Shown one piece after another: positions 25,661 to 35,932 of a stretch of DNA of 39,362 bases (position 1 is the stretch's first letter; every line of letters begins with the position of its first letter). This stretch comes from Chromera velia (lineage: Eukaryota; Sar; Chromeraceae), in assembly GCA_018398765.1 (NCBI GenBank), contig JAHBMJ010000850.1, forward strand, positions 1 through 39,362, read 5' to 3'. Below the pieces are notes generated by a model. That model searched no databases and was not told the origin of the DNA. It worked only from the letters and a program-made list of their open reading frames with translations. The position numbers were made by a program, and so were the translations under genes.

Positions 25661-28129
25661 ATATATATAGATCATAATAGATAGAAAAGAGCAACCCAAA
25701 TTAACCGGTTTCCCTTAATTCTTTCTTCCTAGGGTTGGATACTAAAGTTTTTTTTATAATATAGTTTGCTTGCAAAACTTTAAACTTTAACTTTAAAACT
25801 TTAAAAGTAAACATGCAACCAGACATGCAAAAGCTCATTAAAAAGACATTGCTAGAGAAGTTGGTTTCATTTATATTATTGCAGACAAAGTTGATGCTTT
25901 ATAAATTACTAGATATACTATAGTTATGCAAAAGTTTTTTAAATTTGAAAACGATATATGTAATACATTACTATATTAATTACAATTCTCACAAAAATTC
26001 CTAGAAACAACGTTAATATAAATTCAAACAACCGGTAACTTTGGTCCTCTGGGATCCTTCTCCAAGAAATCTACTTCTTTTTTTCTAATAATCACTTCTC
26101 CTAACAGACGGTGGCAGCTGCTTGCAACTACTACTCCCCCGGGTCTCTTCTCGATGTATGCCAACGTTGGCACAACATCTTTGATATTTGCCAATTCAAA
26201 GTCTTCTACCCACTTGGCAGCCCCAAAGTGCTGATGATTCTTGAATTCGATCTCTTAATGGCTTTATACATAGACTTTCTTTATGTGCTGCATAATGTGC
26301 ATTCTTAGGCGCGTTCTTGTGTCAAGTCGCTGGATGAAAGGGAATTCCTGCATTGCATACCTGATCTGAAATTCATTGATTCTAATGATTGCGAGTGTTT
26401 ACTTCCCGGTGCAAGTACATCCGAACTTTTGATCCGTGATGTCATCCGATCACTTTTCTTCCGATGCTAGATCCGATCGATCTCGCTGATGATTGTTTTT
26501 AATGTGAACATAAATTTCAACTTAAAAAGACTAAGCTTGTGCCATCTTCTATGTAGGCTAGTTGATTAGTTTAGTTATAAGTCTAACTTATGACTGACTT
26601 AATTTAACGATCTACTCAAAAACTGATTGAAAAATATTTTTTTTAAATAAAGTCTAAAGGGCAAAAAAAAAACTTTAACAAAAAAAAACTTTAAAACTTT
26701 AGTGTCTAACCCTAGCTTTCTTCATTGTTTACTTTTATCTGCTTCTTCAAAGTATCTTCAACTTTTCGTATATACTTACTAGTATACTCTTTAATTCCTG
26801 TTATGATCGACGATCTGATCTCCTCACCGCTTTTTCTGCTCCTTCCTGGTGTGACAGTGAGGTCATGTTTACCAGCTAATGGCAATTATAGATGAATGAA
26901 TGCAAGCATGCATTTGAAGCCGACGAAAAATATATTAAATTTAATTCATATTCAGTATGGGAAGCTTTAAATTCTATGAAAGTGTATCACCATTTAATGA
27001 TGTTTATGTGCTGTCAATTAATGTGTGTTACAGCTTGCAAAGTGTATTGGATAGTAGCTAAGTGCCACACCTATGCATACAGTGCTATGTAGCTATAGGT
27101 ATGTATATGCATATGTTTATCCGCCTCAATTCAATTCAATGTGTACTTAGTTAATTTACGTTCTACTTGAATCAAAGCTCACAAAACTTCAAGTTGCTCC
27201 CAGCCTCCCACCAAAACCTCCTTCCAAGAGAAACCGGAGAGCGCGGGGGAGACTCAGGAGAGCCTCTGACTGACTGGGGTCCGGGGATCGATCGAGAATA
27301 GTGTGAGAGACTAGGCAACAACTCGGGGGTTTGAATCCCTGCCTGTCCGATGATATTTATTTCTCTTTGTACATGCACCCGTGGGTTTCCAATTGCTACG
27401 CCGTTTCTCTTCGGCTGTGAGGCTTCAGATTGGCAGTGACGGAATGCCAACGCTCCCCTGTTGTATCCCTCTAGCTGTTGTTGAAGGAACCGCTTTCAGC
27501 ACCAGACAGACTCGATCAGTCTGTCCCCCCCTGCACCCTTTGAGAGAGGTGTACAGGAAAGGAAGCAAGGAAGAAAGAAAGGAATCATGACACGAAAAGA
27601 GAACCAGAACGCACGGCATAGGGCACGTCTCGCCACCATGCATGCAAACAACAGCACGTGCCGCAGTGTTGCACTTCCTGCAAACAAAGGCGAAAGAGGA
27701 AGAACAAGCCAAGAAGATATGAGGTCTTCGACTGCACACGCGCACTCACACATATATACACACAGACACCCGCACATGCACACGCACACAACACACATGT
27801 ACACACAGGGGGAGAGAGAGACGGAGACAGATACAGATACACACAGATTGAGGACACACACACATTCACAGACCCACACAAAAACACATGCAGAGAAAAC
27901 ACGGGAGGGAGGGAGGGAGGGAGAGGGAGAGAGACAGACAGACACAGACAGACAGGGAGACCCATCTCAGATTCTCTACTTCAAAAATGCCTCCCCGATC
28001 TACATGAAAACCCCTCTCTCAAATCGCATGAACACAAACAGACACTCTCACTCGACCAAAACTCCCCTGCTCCCTCCCTCCCTCACCTTTGAGAGAGACC
28101 CCTACGAGAAGGATCGATCAGTAACCCCC
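25661..28129. other. AT-rich spacer and downstream flank of the SPF30 gene
   Basis: AT-rich to 27.1 kb. One minus-strand open stretch (26024-26254, 76 codons, no start) is described under findings. A second patch near 27270-27350 has a T-arm-like TTTGAAT hairpin but no tRNA. From 27.5 to 28.1 kb there is purine-rich and CA-rich low-complexity sequence, probably 3' UTR and microsatellite. No gene is supported. Confidence 0.5.
27735..27960. repeat. CA/GA-rich simple sequence
   Basis: Imperfect ACAC tract passes into GAGAGGG and CAGA repeats. It explains the low-complexity frames on both strands here. Confidence 0.9.
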
Positions 28130-29302
28130 TCAGTCGCCCTCATCGAGAGCGGCCAGGGCAGCGCTGTTGACCTTCTGCCTCTGGGGCATGGTGGTCATCT
28201 GCCTGCCCGAATTGGTCACTCCGACCTTGTGCCCCTCAGCCTCTGTCGTGCTGAAGATCGACTGCCCCACCTTCTTCACTGCGCCGGTGTAGGACCCCAC
28301 TTTCTTTTTGTTTGCCTGACTCATGTGACTCTGCCAGCTGGACTTCTTGGATGTGTATTCCTCGTTAACTTTCTCCTCGTTCTGCTTCTTTTTCAGGGCC
28401 TGCACCTTCAAACGCTTCACCTGTTTCACGTGCTCAGGATCAGTATCCTTGATGAGCAACTTTTCGGGAATGCGGTATCCGGCAGGGGTGACCACTTCCT
28501 TCACCTTTCTCTTTTTGGGATCTTCTTTCTGCTGTCCTGATGCAGCTGCTGCTGCTGCTGTTGTGGAGTTTCCTTTTCCGGCCCCCGTCCTCAGACGGAT
28601 GCGGTCACAAGGGACCTCCTCCTGCTGTCCGTTCTCGTCAAAAGTGATTTGATACCCTGTCTCTGTGTGAGCACCCACTTTGCAGTCATACCAGAGGCCA
28701 TCTTGAGAACTAACTGCCTCAGCCTCAGCACCCACTGGCAGAGACGTGCGAGGGAGGGGTCGGAGGGTTGACAGATCTCTCTGCGCATACTCCTCTCTAT
28801 TGCCCCAACCAAGAAACTCAACCACACATCTCTCAATCCCCCGTCTGTCTTTCTTCATGTCCACAATCACCCCCCCATACTGCTGCCCCTCATAATTAGC
28901 AAAGACCGTCTTTCCGATCAGGGAGGCGCTTGACGGTGCGGATGCAACAGCCGCACCCCCAGAGAATGCCTCACGAAGCTGCTCTCCCTCTTGCAGAGCG
29001 TCTTCCACCCCCTCTGCAGGAGGCACGCCAGCAGAGGAAGAGGAAGCACTGGAAGAAGCAGCAGCAGCAGCTGCGGCTGCCGCAGACACCTCTTCCTCCG
29101 CCTGTTCCTCTGTGTCCCCCCCTCTCATGGCCATAATGTCCTGATGGAGGGTCATAATCTCTTGAATCTCCTTCTTCAACTGCAGCAGCGGCACGCTGTC
29201 GGGCTGCACCTGCAGCGCTGTATCCACTGTCTGCAGCTGCTGCTCATACCCGGCCAGCTTGGCCTTCAGCTCAGGAACCGACATCGACACAAGGTCTGCC
29301 AT
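28130..29302 (-). CDS. SPF30/SMNDC1-like splicing factor with two Tudor-like units (390 aa)
   Basis: Intronless, ATG at 29302. Survival-of-motor-neuron-related splicing factor 30 binds symmetric dimethylarginine on Sm proteins through its Tudor domain and is needed for tri-snRNP addition to the spliceosome in the nucleus. Residues 1-60 form a coiled-coil-like helix, residues 70-125 are an Ala/Ser-rich linker. A Tudor unit lies at 128-183, with the family core VVEFLGWGNREEY (like FxGYGNxE). A second Tudor-like unit lies at about 189-237 (AVSSQDGLWYDCKV...ITFDENGQQEEVPCDRI). After an Ala-rich linker comes the conserved C-terminal part: IPEKLL, basic helix KKKQNEE, SSWQSHM, GQSIFSTTE, KVGV. The known human protein has one Tudor domain, so the doubled unit is the odd point. 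It is head to head with the hydroxylase gene. I am confident of the family, less so of true orthology. Confidence 0.87.
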   Translation of the reverse strand: MADLVSMSVPELKAKLAGYEQQLQTVDTALQVQPDSVPLLQLKKEIQEIMTLHQDIMAMRGGDTEEQAEEEVSAAAAAAAAASSSASSSSAGVPPAEGVEDALQEGEQLREAFSGGAAVASAPSSASLIGKTVFANYEGQQYGGVIVDMKKDRRGIERCVVEFLGWGNREEYAQRDLSTLRPLPRTSLPVGAEAEAVSSQDGLWYDCKVGAHTETGYQITFDENGQQEEVPCDRIRLRTGAGKGNSTTAAAAAASGQQKEDPKKRKVKEVVTPAGYRIPEKLLIKDTDPEHVKQVKRLKVQALKKKQNEEKVNEEYTSKKSSWQSHMSQANKKKVGSYTGAVKKVGQSIFSTTEAEGHKVGVTNSGRQMTTMPQRQKVNSAALAALDEGD

Positions 29303-29931
29303 CTTGCCCTGACGCTTCTTTCTCGGGCCTGATCAAAGAAAGGTACAAGAACGGAGAACGCTGGAATACAGATTTGCGATCCTGAGTGATTTATTCAGTG
29401 GGCTCTTGGAGACCCAACTCAACAAGGTCTCAGTCGGCGACCACAAAGAAAGAATTACTCCTGCACTTTCTGCTTTTTTGGGGAGCCAAGAAAACCGACG
29501 TCACGAGTGGAAAACCTACAATCTTTCCCTCTCTCTACAGGCTTGCAATCAGCCTGCTGGGGGCCTGCTGGAACCCTCTCACTGCTGCAAAACTGTTGCA
29601 AAAATTTGCAGAACTCATCAAAACCTCTTTGCAGCATTCCAAAGTTCATGCATCAGCAGCAGCACCATAGCAGCATCATATATAGCAGCACCAAAATGCA
29701 CCAAATTCACCTTAATTCCAGTCTCTCTCTCGGGGAGCTCCGTGCGAACTTTCGGACATGCACTCGCAACTTTTTAAAAGTGCCCCACATGCAATGCATG
29801 CACAATAATTGAGCGTCTCGAGCTCGAGCATAGCTCGAGCCAGGCCACGGGACGTCTCCAAAGGTACGCGTACGTCTCTTGAATATTCGATCTTTGAACT
29901 CTCTTCTGTCTCGAAATTCGAAGAGGTGGAG
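29303..29931. promoter_or_regulatory. Shared divergent promoter region (SPF30-like / hydroxylase)
   Basis: About 630 bp between start codons. It contains TGCATGCA (about 29793-29800) and a palindrome-like CTCGAGCTCGAG...CTCGAG at 29817-29842. No coding seen. Confidence 0.45.
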
Positions 29932-31380
29932 ATGTATCGAGATGTGGCAGCTTTTGTACGCAGTCTTGACTGTGCAGGCTCGACAAGGTGGTCAGCAGAA
30001 CGGATTGTGAGGCCTTCATCTTGCTCCGCTGTTGCAGAACCCGAGAAGATCTCGTACTGCGTTCGACAAAGCCTGTCCGTCTACGTGCGCAACGTTGAAC
30101 AACACAGCCAGGTGTTTAGATCTTCCTCCAATCTGTCTCAGGACGGCGGTGCCGCCCAAAAGGCTGGCTTTGCAGCTACCCAATTTGTTGGTTGTGTATT
30201 TGCTGGTAGATTTTTTCAGAAGGAAAGAAAGGTCGAAGCGAAGGCAACAGAAAATCGAACAATGGTACTCTGTTACGCATTTGATTCAGGTCTGCTGCCC
30301 GATAGTTTTCTTGCCCTTTATCTGGCTACCACCTTTCTCGGAATATTTAATGTCGGGTTGTTCAGCCAACTGTCCTTTCACTTTCTGTACAAGAAAGCCA
30401 CGTTTATCAAATGGCAGTACAAAAGCAACGCCGAGTTCCCGAAAGCCAAACTCGTCCGACACGAAGCCGTGAGAACCATTCAGGGAATATTTTTCTCTGC
30501 CATCTTTCCCGCCCTTGCCATTTACCTGGCGAAGAAGAAGGCTGGAGGATACGGAGCATCAGATTCCGACCAGGGGGCAGATTCCTTTTTGGAGTCTAAA
30601 GTCCTTCCAAAATTCCAAGGCTACTGTGGAATTGACTCCAGCGGGGAGGGGATGATACGGCATCTTGCGGAAATGCTGTTCATCATCCTCGTCACCGATG
30701 TGTATGAGTGGCTCTATCACAACCTTGGCCACGAGCTGGACTTTTTGTGGCGATTCCACACCCATCACCACAAGTTTTTCAACCCGACCCCATGGGCAGT
30801 GATTGCCGACGAGCCTCCCGACCAAATTATGCGAAGCCTTCCCCTCCTCGTTCTCCCGTTTGTTTTTCGGATGAATGTAGACGTTCTGTTCTTCACCTTC
30901 GCGGCTTTCTTCTATGTTTACGGCATTTATCTCCACTCCGGTTACGAGTGTGACTGGATTGTGCGGTCAGACAACCCTGTAGTGAACACGTCATTCCAAC
31001 ACTACATGCACCACTACGCAGGAGGCCGCAAGCACGCGTGCCACACCGGTTTTTTCTTCAAATTTGAGGATTGGGTCGTGGGAAGTTATTACAAGGGGGA
31101 CCTCACGATGGAGGCCCAGAGACCGTACTACGCAATTAACTGCCGGAAGGGTGGAAAGAGGAAGTATGCAGATTGGGAAAGGGTGGCAAAGAAGTTCCCG
31201 AATTACTCTGTGATGTACGATTGGAGATTTTGGTTGGGTGAAATTGGGGTGAAACGGTATGAGGAGTATTTTGACCGAGAAGAAGTTTCCGTTGTAGACT
31301 TGACCAAGGCAGGGGGGTACTCAAAGGAGAAAGAAATCGATCGAGTTCGCAAACATGTGGAAGGGGCTGTGGTGGAATGA
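29932..31380 (+). CDS. Fatty acid hydroxylase / sterol desaturase family membrane enzyme (482 aa)
   Basis: Di-iron membrane oxygenase of the fatty acid hydroxylase superfamily (C5-sterol desaturase, C4-methyl sterol oxidase, fatty acid 2-hydroxylase group), usually in the ER. The His clusters are present: HNLGH (30718-30732), HTHHH (30757-30771), and HYMHH (31000-31014), with HACHTGFFF after it. Hydrophobic segments occur at LYLATTFLGIFNVG, IQGIFFSAIFPALAI, MLFIILVTDVYEW, and the VLFFTFAAFF region. The longest ATG reading starts at 29932. An alternative ATG at 30262 gives 372 residues, nearer the family's usual size, so the first 110 residues may be a targeting extension. The exact substrate is not decidable. 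It lies head to head with the SPF30-like gene. Confidence 0.88.
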   Translation: MYRDVAAFVRSLDCAGSTRWSAERIVRPSSCSAVAEPEKISYCVRQSLSVYVRNVEQHSQVFRSSSNLSQDGGAAQKAGFAATQFVGCVFAGRFFQKERKVEAKATENRTMVLCYAFDSGLLPDSFLALYLATTFLGIFNVGLFSQLSFHFLYKKATFIKWQYKSNAEFPKAKLVRHEAVRTIQGIFFSAIFPALAIYLAKKKAGGYGASDSDQGADSFLESKVLPKFQGYCGIDSSGEGMIRHLAEMLFIILVTDVYEWLYHNLGHELDFLWRFHTHHHKFFNPTPWAVIADEPPDQIMRSLPLLVLPFVFRMNVDVLFFTFAAFFYVYGIYLHSGYECDWIVRSDNPVVNTSFQHYMHHYAGGRKHACHTGFFFKFEDWVVGSYYKGDLTMEAQRPYYAINCRKGGKRKYADWERVAKKFPNYSVMYDWRFWLGEIGVKRYEEYFDREEVSVVDLTKAGGYSKEKEIDRVRKHVEGAVVE

Positions 31381-31576
31381 GAAGATAAGCAGAAAAGATG
31401 AAAAAATGAGGTCCTCAATCCGTGAGGAATGAACAGCGGAATGTGGGTTGTGTTTCCTTTGTTTTTTCGTTTCACCATCGATCGGTCAATCGTGTCCGTC
31501 CGTCAAATCGTCCTGTACTTGTAGATGTCTCTGCCTCCGTCTCTATCTCTCTTTCTCTCTCTCTCCGCGCGTGCGC

Positions 31577-31619
<43 letters not shown>

Positions 31620-31625
31620 TGTGAG
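31577..31625. repeat. (GT)n microsatellite
   Basis: Long GT dinucleotide run in the 3' flank of the hydroxylase gene. Confidence 0.95.
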
Positions 31626-31783
31626 AGTCTGTGTGTGCATACGGGTCAGACAGATCACCGTCTTGTACTTGTAGAGCATTTTCCACCTGTAGAGCATCCG
31701 GATCACCGTCATGCACAGGAGGAAAGTAGAGAGAAAAAAGAGGCGCAGAGAAAATACACAAAAAGACTGCGAGGGAGGGAGGG

Positions 31784-31786
31784 AGG

Positions 31787-31852
<66 letters not shown>
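31784..31852. repeat. (GA)n microsatellite
   Basis: GA tract with AAAG interruptions; frames through it are Arg-Glu repeats. Confidence 0.95.
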
Positions 31853-34184
31853 CGGTTGCAAAAAAAAAATCAAAGAGACAGACACTTATTCAGGGATTGG
31901 AAGGAGGAGCCTGTTCATAAATGGACAAGAAGAACGGGACGGGTGTCCTCCCCTCCTGTGCAGTCGGCCGAACCCCTTCTCTCCGACTGTCTCTCGCGTT
32001 CCAGTCTTGTTTATTTTTTTTCTGTCTTGCACCTTCTGAGTTGTGGGTAGAGGAAGAGATTGGAGGAGATGAAAAGGCCACCGAATTCCCGTGTCAGGTT
32101 TGCTTTTCTTCCGCACCCAAGCGTACAACACTCACACCTTCTTCACTCTTCCACCCATGCACGTCGTCGACGTGCCTCCATCGGGGAGGGGTGTGTGTAG
32201 CCTCACGAATGGAGCGAGGGGGGTGTCGCCATCTGATCGTTGAGTGACATGCAACCTGAAAGATCATTTGCCCGTCACCCACCCCCCCTCCCTTCCATAG
32301 ACACACGAGCGCCACACGCACACACACCCGTACAGAGTCAATCTCAACAAATTCATGTGCAGATCATCTGTCTGCCGTGCACTTCTGCGCGGTCTTCGGA
32401 ATCCTTGAATGCTGACTTTTCTATTTGCAGCCCTCCAAATGGATTGCTGCCTCCACCGTTCTCTTCCCTTGTTTTCTCCTCTTCACATTCATCACTTTCT
32501 CATTCTCTTCCATTGTCTTCGTCTCACCCCTTGTGCTTTACAGTATTCGCAGCTTCCCGCTAGCTGCCTGCACTTGCGTTTTCCTGCTGGATGATATTGC
32601 CTGCTGGGTGATATTGCTAACAGATCTCCGAGCGTGTGAAGATGGATTGACCAACTTTGTGCCTCGATCAATGGACATCCCTAGGGACATCCACGTGTGA
32701 ATTAGCGTCTGAATGAGTGGGTGCGTCACTGTAACGGGTGTGTGTCAGTTTACTATTTCAACAAAATGCCAGAACATTACACATGAGAGTCATGATGAGA
32801 CTAAAATGAGTCATGGTATGGCATTGTTCCATGAAATTTAGCTAGAAATGCAGCGTAAAATCAGCGTTAATTCTACTAAATTTCGTAACTGCTGTTTGTG
32901 GGGGCGACCTCTACAAGATAAGACGGCGACAGTGCTTGAGGGCACCACTAAATCACTTATCACTTATTACCTATCATTAGACCTATCACTTAACTAAAAT
33001 ATTGACTCAATTTCATATTTTTTGAAATTTGATTGTCATGTCAGTGATTAATTCTAGGATTAATTCAGCTTAATTAGTAGTACTTGAAGCTTGTTTCCTA
33101 TTCTTCCAAAAACTTTAGAGCCGAGTCTCAGCCGACGGTAAGATCTGATGCTAGATCTGACGTAAGGCCTGACTTAGGGTCTGATGTAAAGTCTGACAGA
33201 CTGACACGTGTACAAATTAATGTATGACTATAAATCAATGCAACAATTCCGACTATATATAATTATTGAAAAAAACTATAGTAAAAAGAACTGTAAGTAA
33301 CTGTAACAATTAAGATGTTGAACTCTGGTAACGTCTATATATAATAGTATATATGCATATAGGTTCTAACTACAATTCTAGCTACAATTTAAGCTATAAC
33401 TAGCTATAACTAGCTAGTAGCTACAAAGAACGTTGAACACTCTACTAACAACCCATCCACCCCAACAGAACATTCAAATAAAAAACAATGCTAGAAACAA
33501 TGTTGTAAAAAAGAAGTGGTTTTCATGCATGTCATAATTTCTTTATTCTGAAGGACCGTTCAAGTACATACTAAAAATCAATTAATTGTTACAAATTTAG
33601 TATACCAGGTTCATTTAGCGTTTTGTGAATGTTTTAAAGACGACATGCACTTGCAATGGTACATGTTTTCAACAGTGGACGGAATGCTAGACGGAATGGG
33701 CCTGGAAATGGGCCTATCATCTGGCCTGTTTGTTGAAGATTGCATGGCATCTTCACGTTTTACGCTGCCCGACTTCATGCGCACGACGACGTATCCATTC
33801 AATTCGGAGTCTGAGCGTGCACACAGCCTGCACACCATCACGCTCCGACAACCGAACGTGTCAGTCAGACCACAGCCCCCGCTCGCTTGCGTGCTGGTTT
33901 CATGACCTAAGCCTTTCTCTCGGTCCGCTTCCCCGATCCGCAAAGTGCGAACAAAGGAGCAAATGGATCACTTTCCCAAACGACACGACAGATAGAGCCG
34001 GGCAGCGAATGGCAAACGAAGGGGCGAATCGAAAGGGCCATGCATGAATGCATGCAGCCATACACAGAGTCCTTTCCTTGGAAGGGATTACATGGCCGTC
34101 AATCGATGCGAGTCGGAAAGTTGGACATACAATCAAATTCGGATACTTGCTTGCTTGCGTGCGTCGATCCTTCTTTCCGGCTGT
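31853..34184. other. Intergenic region between convergent genes
   Basis: 3' flank of the hydroxylase, then an AT-rich part (about 32750-33620) with degenerate 16-17 bp (TCTGATGTAAGG-like) repeats at 33130-33205. A hydrophobic plus-strand frame at 32425-32700 has no known family. A short minus-strand frame at 33611-33943 is unsupported. CATGCATGAATGCATGCAG lies near 34040. No gene is supported. Confidence 0.5.
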
Positions 34185-35204
34185 CTACTTGGAAATGGAC
34201 GTGATCGTGTAGGGCTCCAGGAGCATGCGGCCTGTCGATGATCGATCCCCCAAAATTCGGGGACCGCGATCGTTCACGGCATTTGTGGGAACGTGCCCCC
34301 CGTACCCCGGGAGGTTGTGTCTGTAAATGTCCGTAATGTTCGTTTTGTCCACGCTCCGAGTTGCTGCCCCCTCTGCGTGTCTCGCTACTCCGGTGTTTTT
34401 CAGATTCACAGGCAAGAACCCTCCGTAGTTGGGTGTGTGGAAGGAACCCTTGGTGGTCCCCTTGTAGAGCTCATCCTTAGGAACCGGGATCCTAGTGGCC
34501 CCAGGGGGGACTAGGAATCTGGGGTTCGTTCCCGGTGCCCCAAAGTCTGTGGTGTAACGCGAGATCCCGATCGGCTGTTGAAGGCACGTCGGAGGGGGGG
34601 GCATTTGGAATGGGGGGTGGCGACCTTGTTTGAAGGCTCTGTGTGTGGCGTAGGTCTCTGGCCCTGTGTCCGCTTTCTGCTGGCTGATCCATGCTGCTGT
34701 GGCCTGTTTGGTCTCGTCTGACACTTCCATCACATCCCTGTTCACGCTCATCCCCCACCTGTCAGCACCCACAAATGCTGTCGAACCACTGTAGTCAGTG
34801 ACAGGGTAGAGTATTGAGGCGGGGTTTCTGGGCCCCTTTTCGCTCTGGAGAGTTTTTCGTTTCTCCTCCAAGTCTTTGAATGTTCTTCTGGGGGAACCCC
34901 AACCCGAAGAGGGGATCACTGGCGCTCTGGTGGTGAGGAGAGGGCGCTTGTAGTCATACGGCTGTGTGTTACTGCAAATGTCTTTCTTGTAGACTGTGGA
35001 TGCATTGGCGAATTGCTGATGGGGCAGGTCGGAGGTTTGGAACCCGAGGGAATTGACAACTGTTGTGTACACGTTCCTACGATGATACGCCTGGAGAGTC
35101 TGCCCTGGTTTCATCGAAGGCCGCTGGGCCTCCATCGTGGACACGTAACAGCCATGTCCGACTGCACGCTTTGGTACGTGGGAGATGCTCTTGAGGTCCG
35201 GCAT
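34185..35204 (-). CDS. Probable ciliary microtubule protein, CIMIP2/FAM166-like (339 aa)
   Basis: Intronless, ATG at 35204, TAG stop at 34185. The C-terminal part has repeated Pro/Gly/Tyr motifs: NYGGFLPVN (about residue 265) and LPGYGGHVP (about residue 309), the second with NDRGPRILG after it. These resemble the PGYxGxxP motif of the FAM166/CIMIP2 group (formerly DUF2475), which are microtubule inner proteins of axonemes. The protein is Pro-, Tyr- and Thr-rich and basic with no signal peptide or membrane segment, as expected of such filament-like proteins. The rest (GADRWGMSV, KKDICSNTQPYDYK) has no motif I recognise. Flagellated zoospores exist in chromerids, so such genes are expected. 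It is head to head with the exchanger gene. I am fairly sure it is real and less sure of the family. Confidence 0.55.
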   Translation of the reverse strand: MPDLKSISHVPKRAVGHGCYVSTMEAQRPSMKPGQTLQAYHRRNVYTTVVNSLGFQTSDLPHQQFANASTVYKKDICSNTQPYDYKRPLLTTRAPVIPSSGWGSPRRTFKDLEEKRKTLQSEKGPRNPASILYPVTDYSGSTAFVGADRWGMSVNRDVMEVSDETKQATAAWISQQKADTGPETYATHRAFKQGRHPPFQMPPPPTCLQQPIGISRYTTDFGAPGTNPRFLVPPGATRIPVPKDELYKGTTKGSFHTPNYGGFLPVNLKNTGVARHAEGAATRSVDKTNITDIYRHNLPGYGGHVPTNAVNDRGPRILGDRSSTGRMLLEPYTITSISK

Positions 35205-35932
35205 TGCTGTATGCTTCGATTACGTGTTGTTCAAAACGAAGCACACATCAGACAGAGGGACAATATGTTGCGCTCGAATTTCGACCCTTCTCTCCCGACC
35301 GAAGATCTCTTGGGAGGCTTCGTTCCTTCTCTGATTCGCACACTTCTACACTCACACAGATTCAGGTAGGCAGGCACCAATTGCTGCATGTCAGAGCTTG
35401 TGATTCTGAGAGGTTGAAGAACTAGCTGGAAGAACTTTTGCTTTTGCTGATTGAATCCCCCTGCATGCATGCATGCATGCTTCAAAAAAACGCCTATATA
35501 GCTATAGCTAGCTCTTTTTGTGCATTTTCGCTCCGCGTGCGCGCGCGGTTTTTTTGCGCAAATTTAACGCACAGGATACACAGCCGTCTCCTATCAAAGC
35601 GAAGAAAAGGTGAACCGTCTCGTCTGACAACTCAGTGCGGAAAACTGACAGGAGGCGTTGATACTAGCCGACGGAGTTGCAGCTTGCTTGGACACCTGGC
35701 AACATACATCTCCCCGTGTAGGCCAAGTCTTGTATGAGCGAGCTGAAGTGGGTAGACAATGGGCCAATTCTTGTGGGACTATCTGCAATGTCGAGGGCGA
35801 AAGATTGACGTCTTTGAAGTAGGTGACCATGAATCCTGACGTGGGGGGCTCCTCCTTCTGTCCACCTGCCAGTGTTTGGGTCCCGTATTCGGTCTTCTGA
35901 GTTGTTGTACCTGTGCGTGATCCTGCGAGAGA
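35205..35932. promoter_or_regulatory. Shared divergent promoter region (CIMIP2-like / exchanger-like)
   Basis: About 730 bp between start codons. It holds an array GCATGCATGCATGCATGC at about 35463-35480, the palindrome-rich AGCTATAGCTAGCTC near 35500, and GTGCGCGCGCGG near 35537. No coding is seen. Confidence 0.45.

Noticed and set aside
27262-27350. Possible tRNA with T-arm-like GGGGG-TTTGAAT-CCCTG
   Set aside because: The 3' acceptor-like strand has no matching 5' partner and no D-arm is found, so no tRNA is called.
32425-32700. Hydrophobic plus-strand 91-codon frame
   Set aside because: Pyrimidine-rich DNA readily yields hydrophobic frames; no family or expression signal.
33611-33943. 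Minus-strand 110-codon frame
   Set aside because: No homology, no splice signals, and overlaps a plus-strand frame of similar quality.
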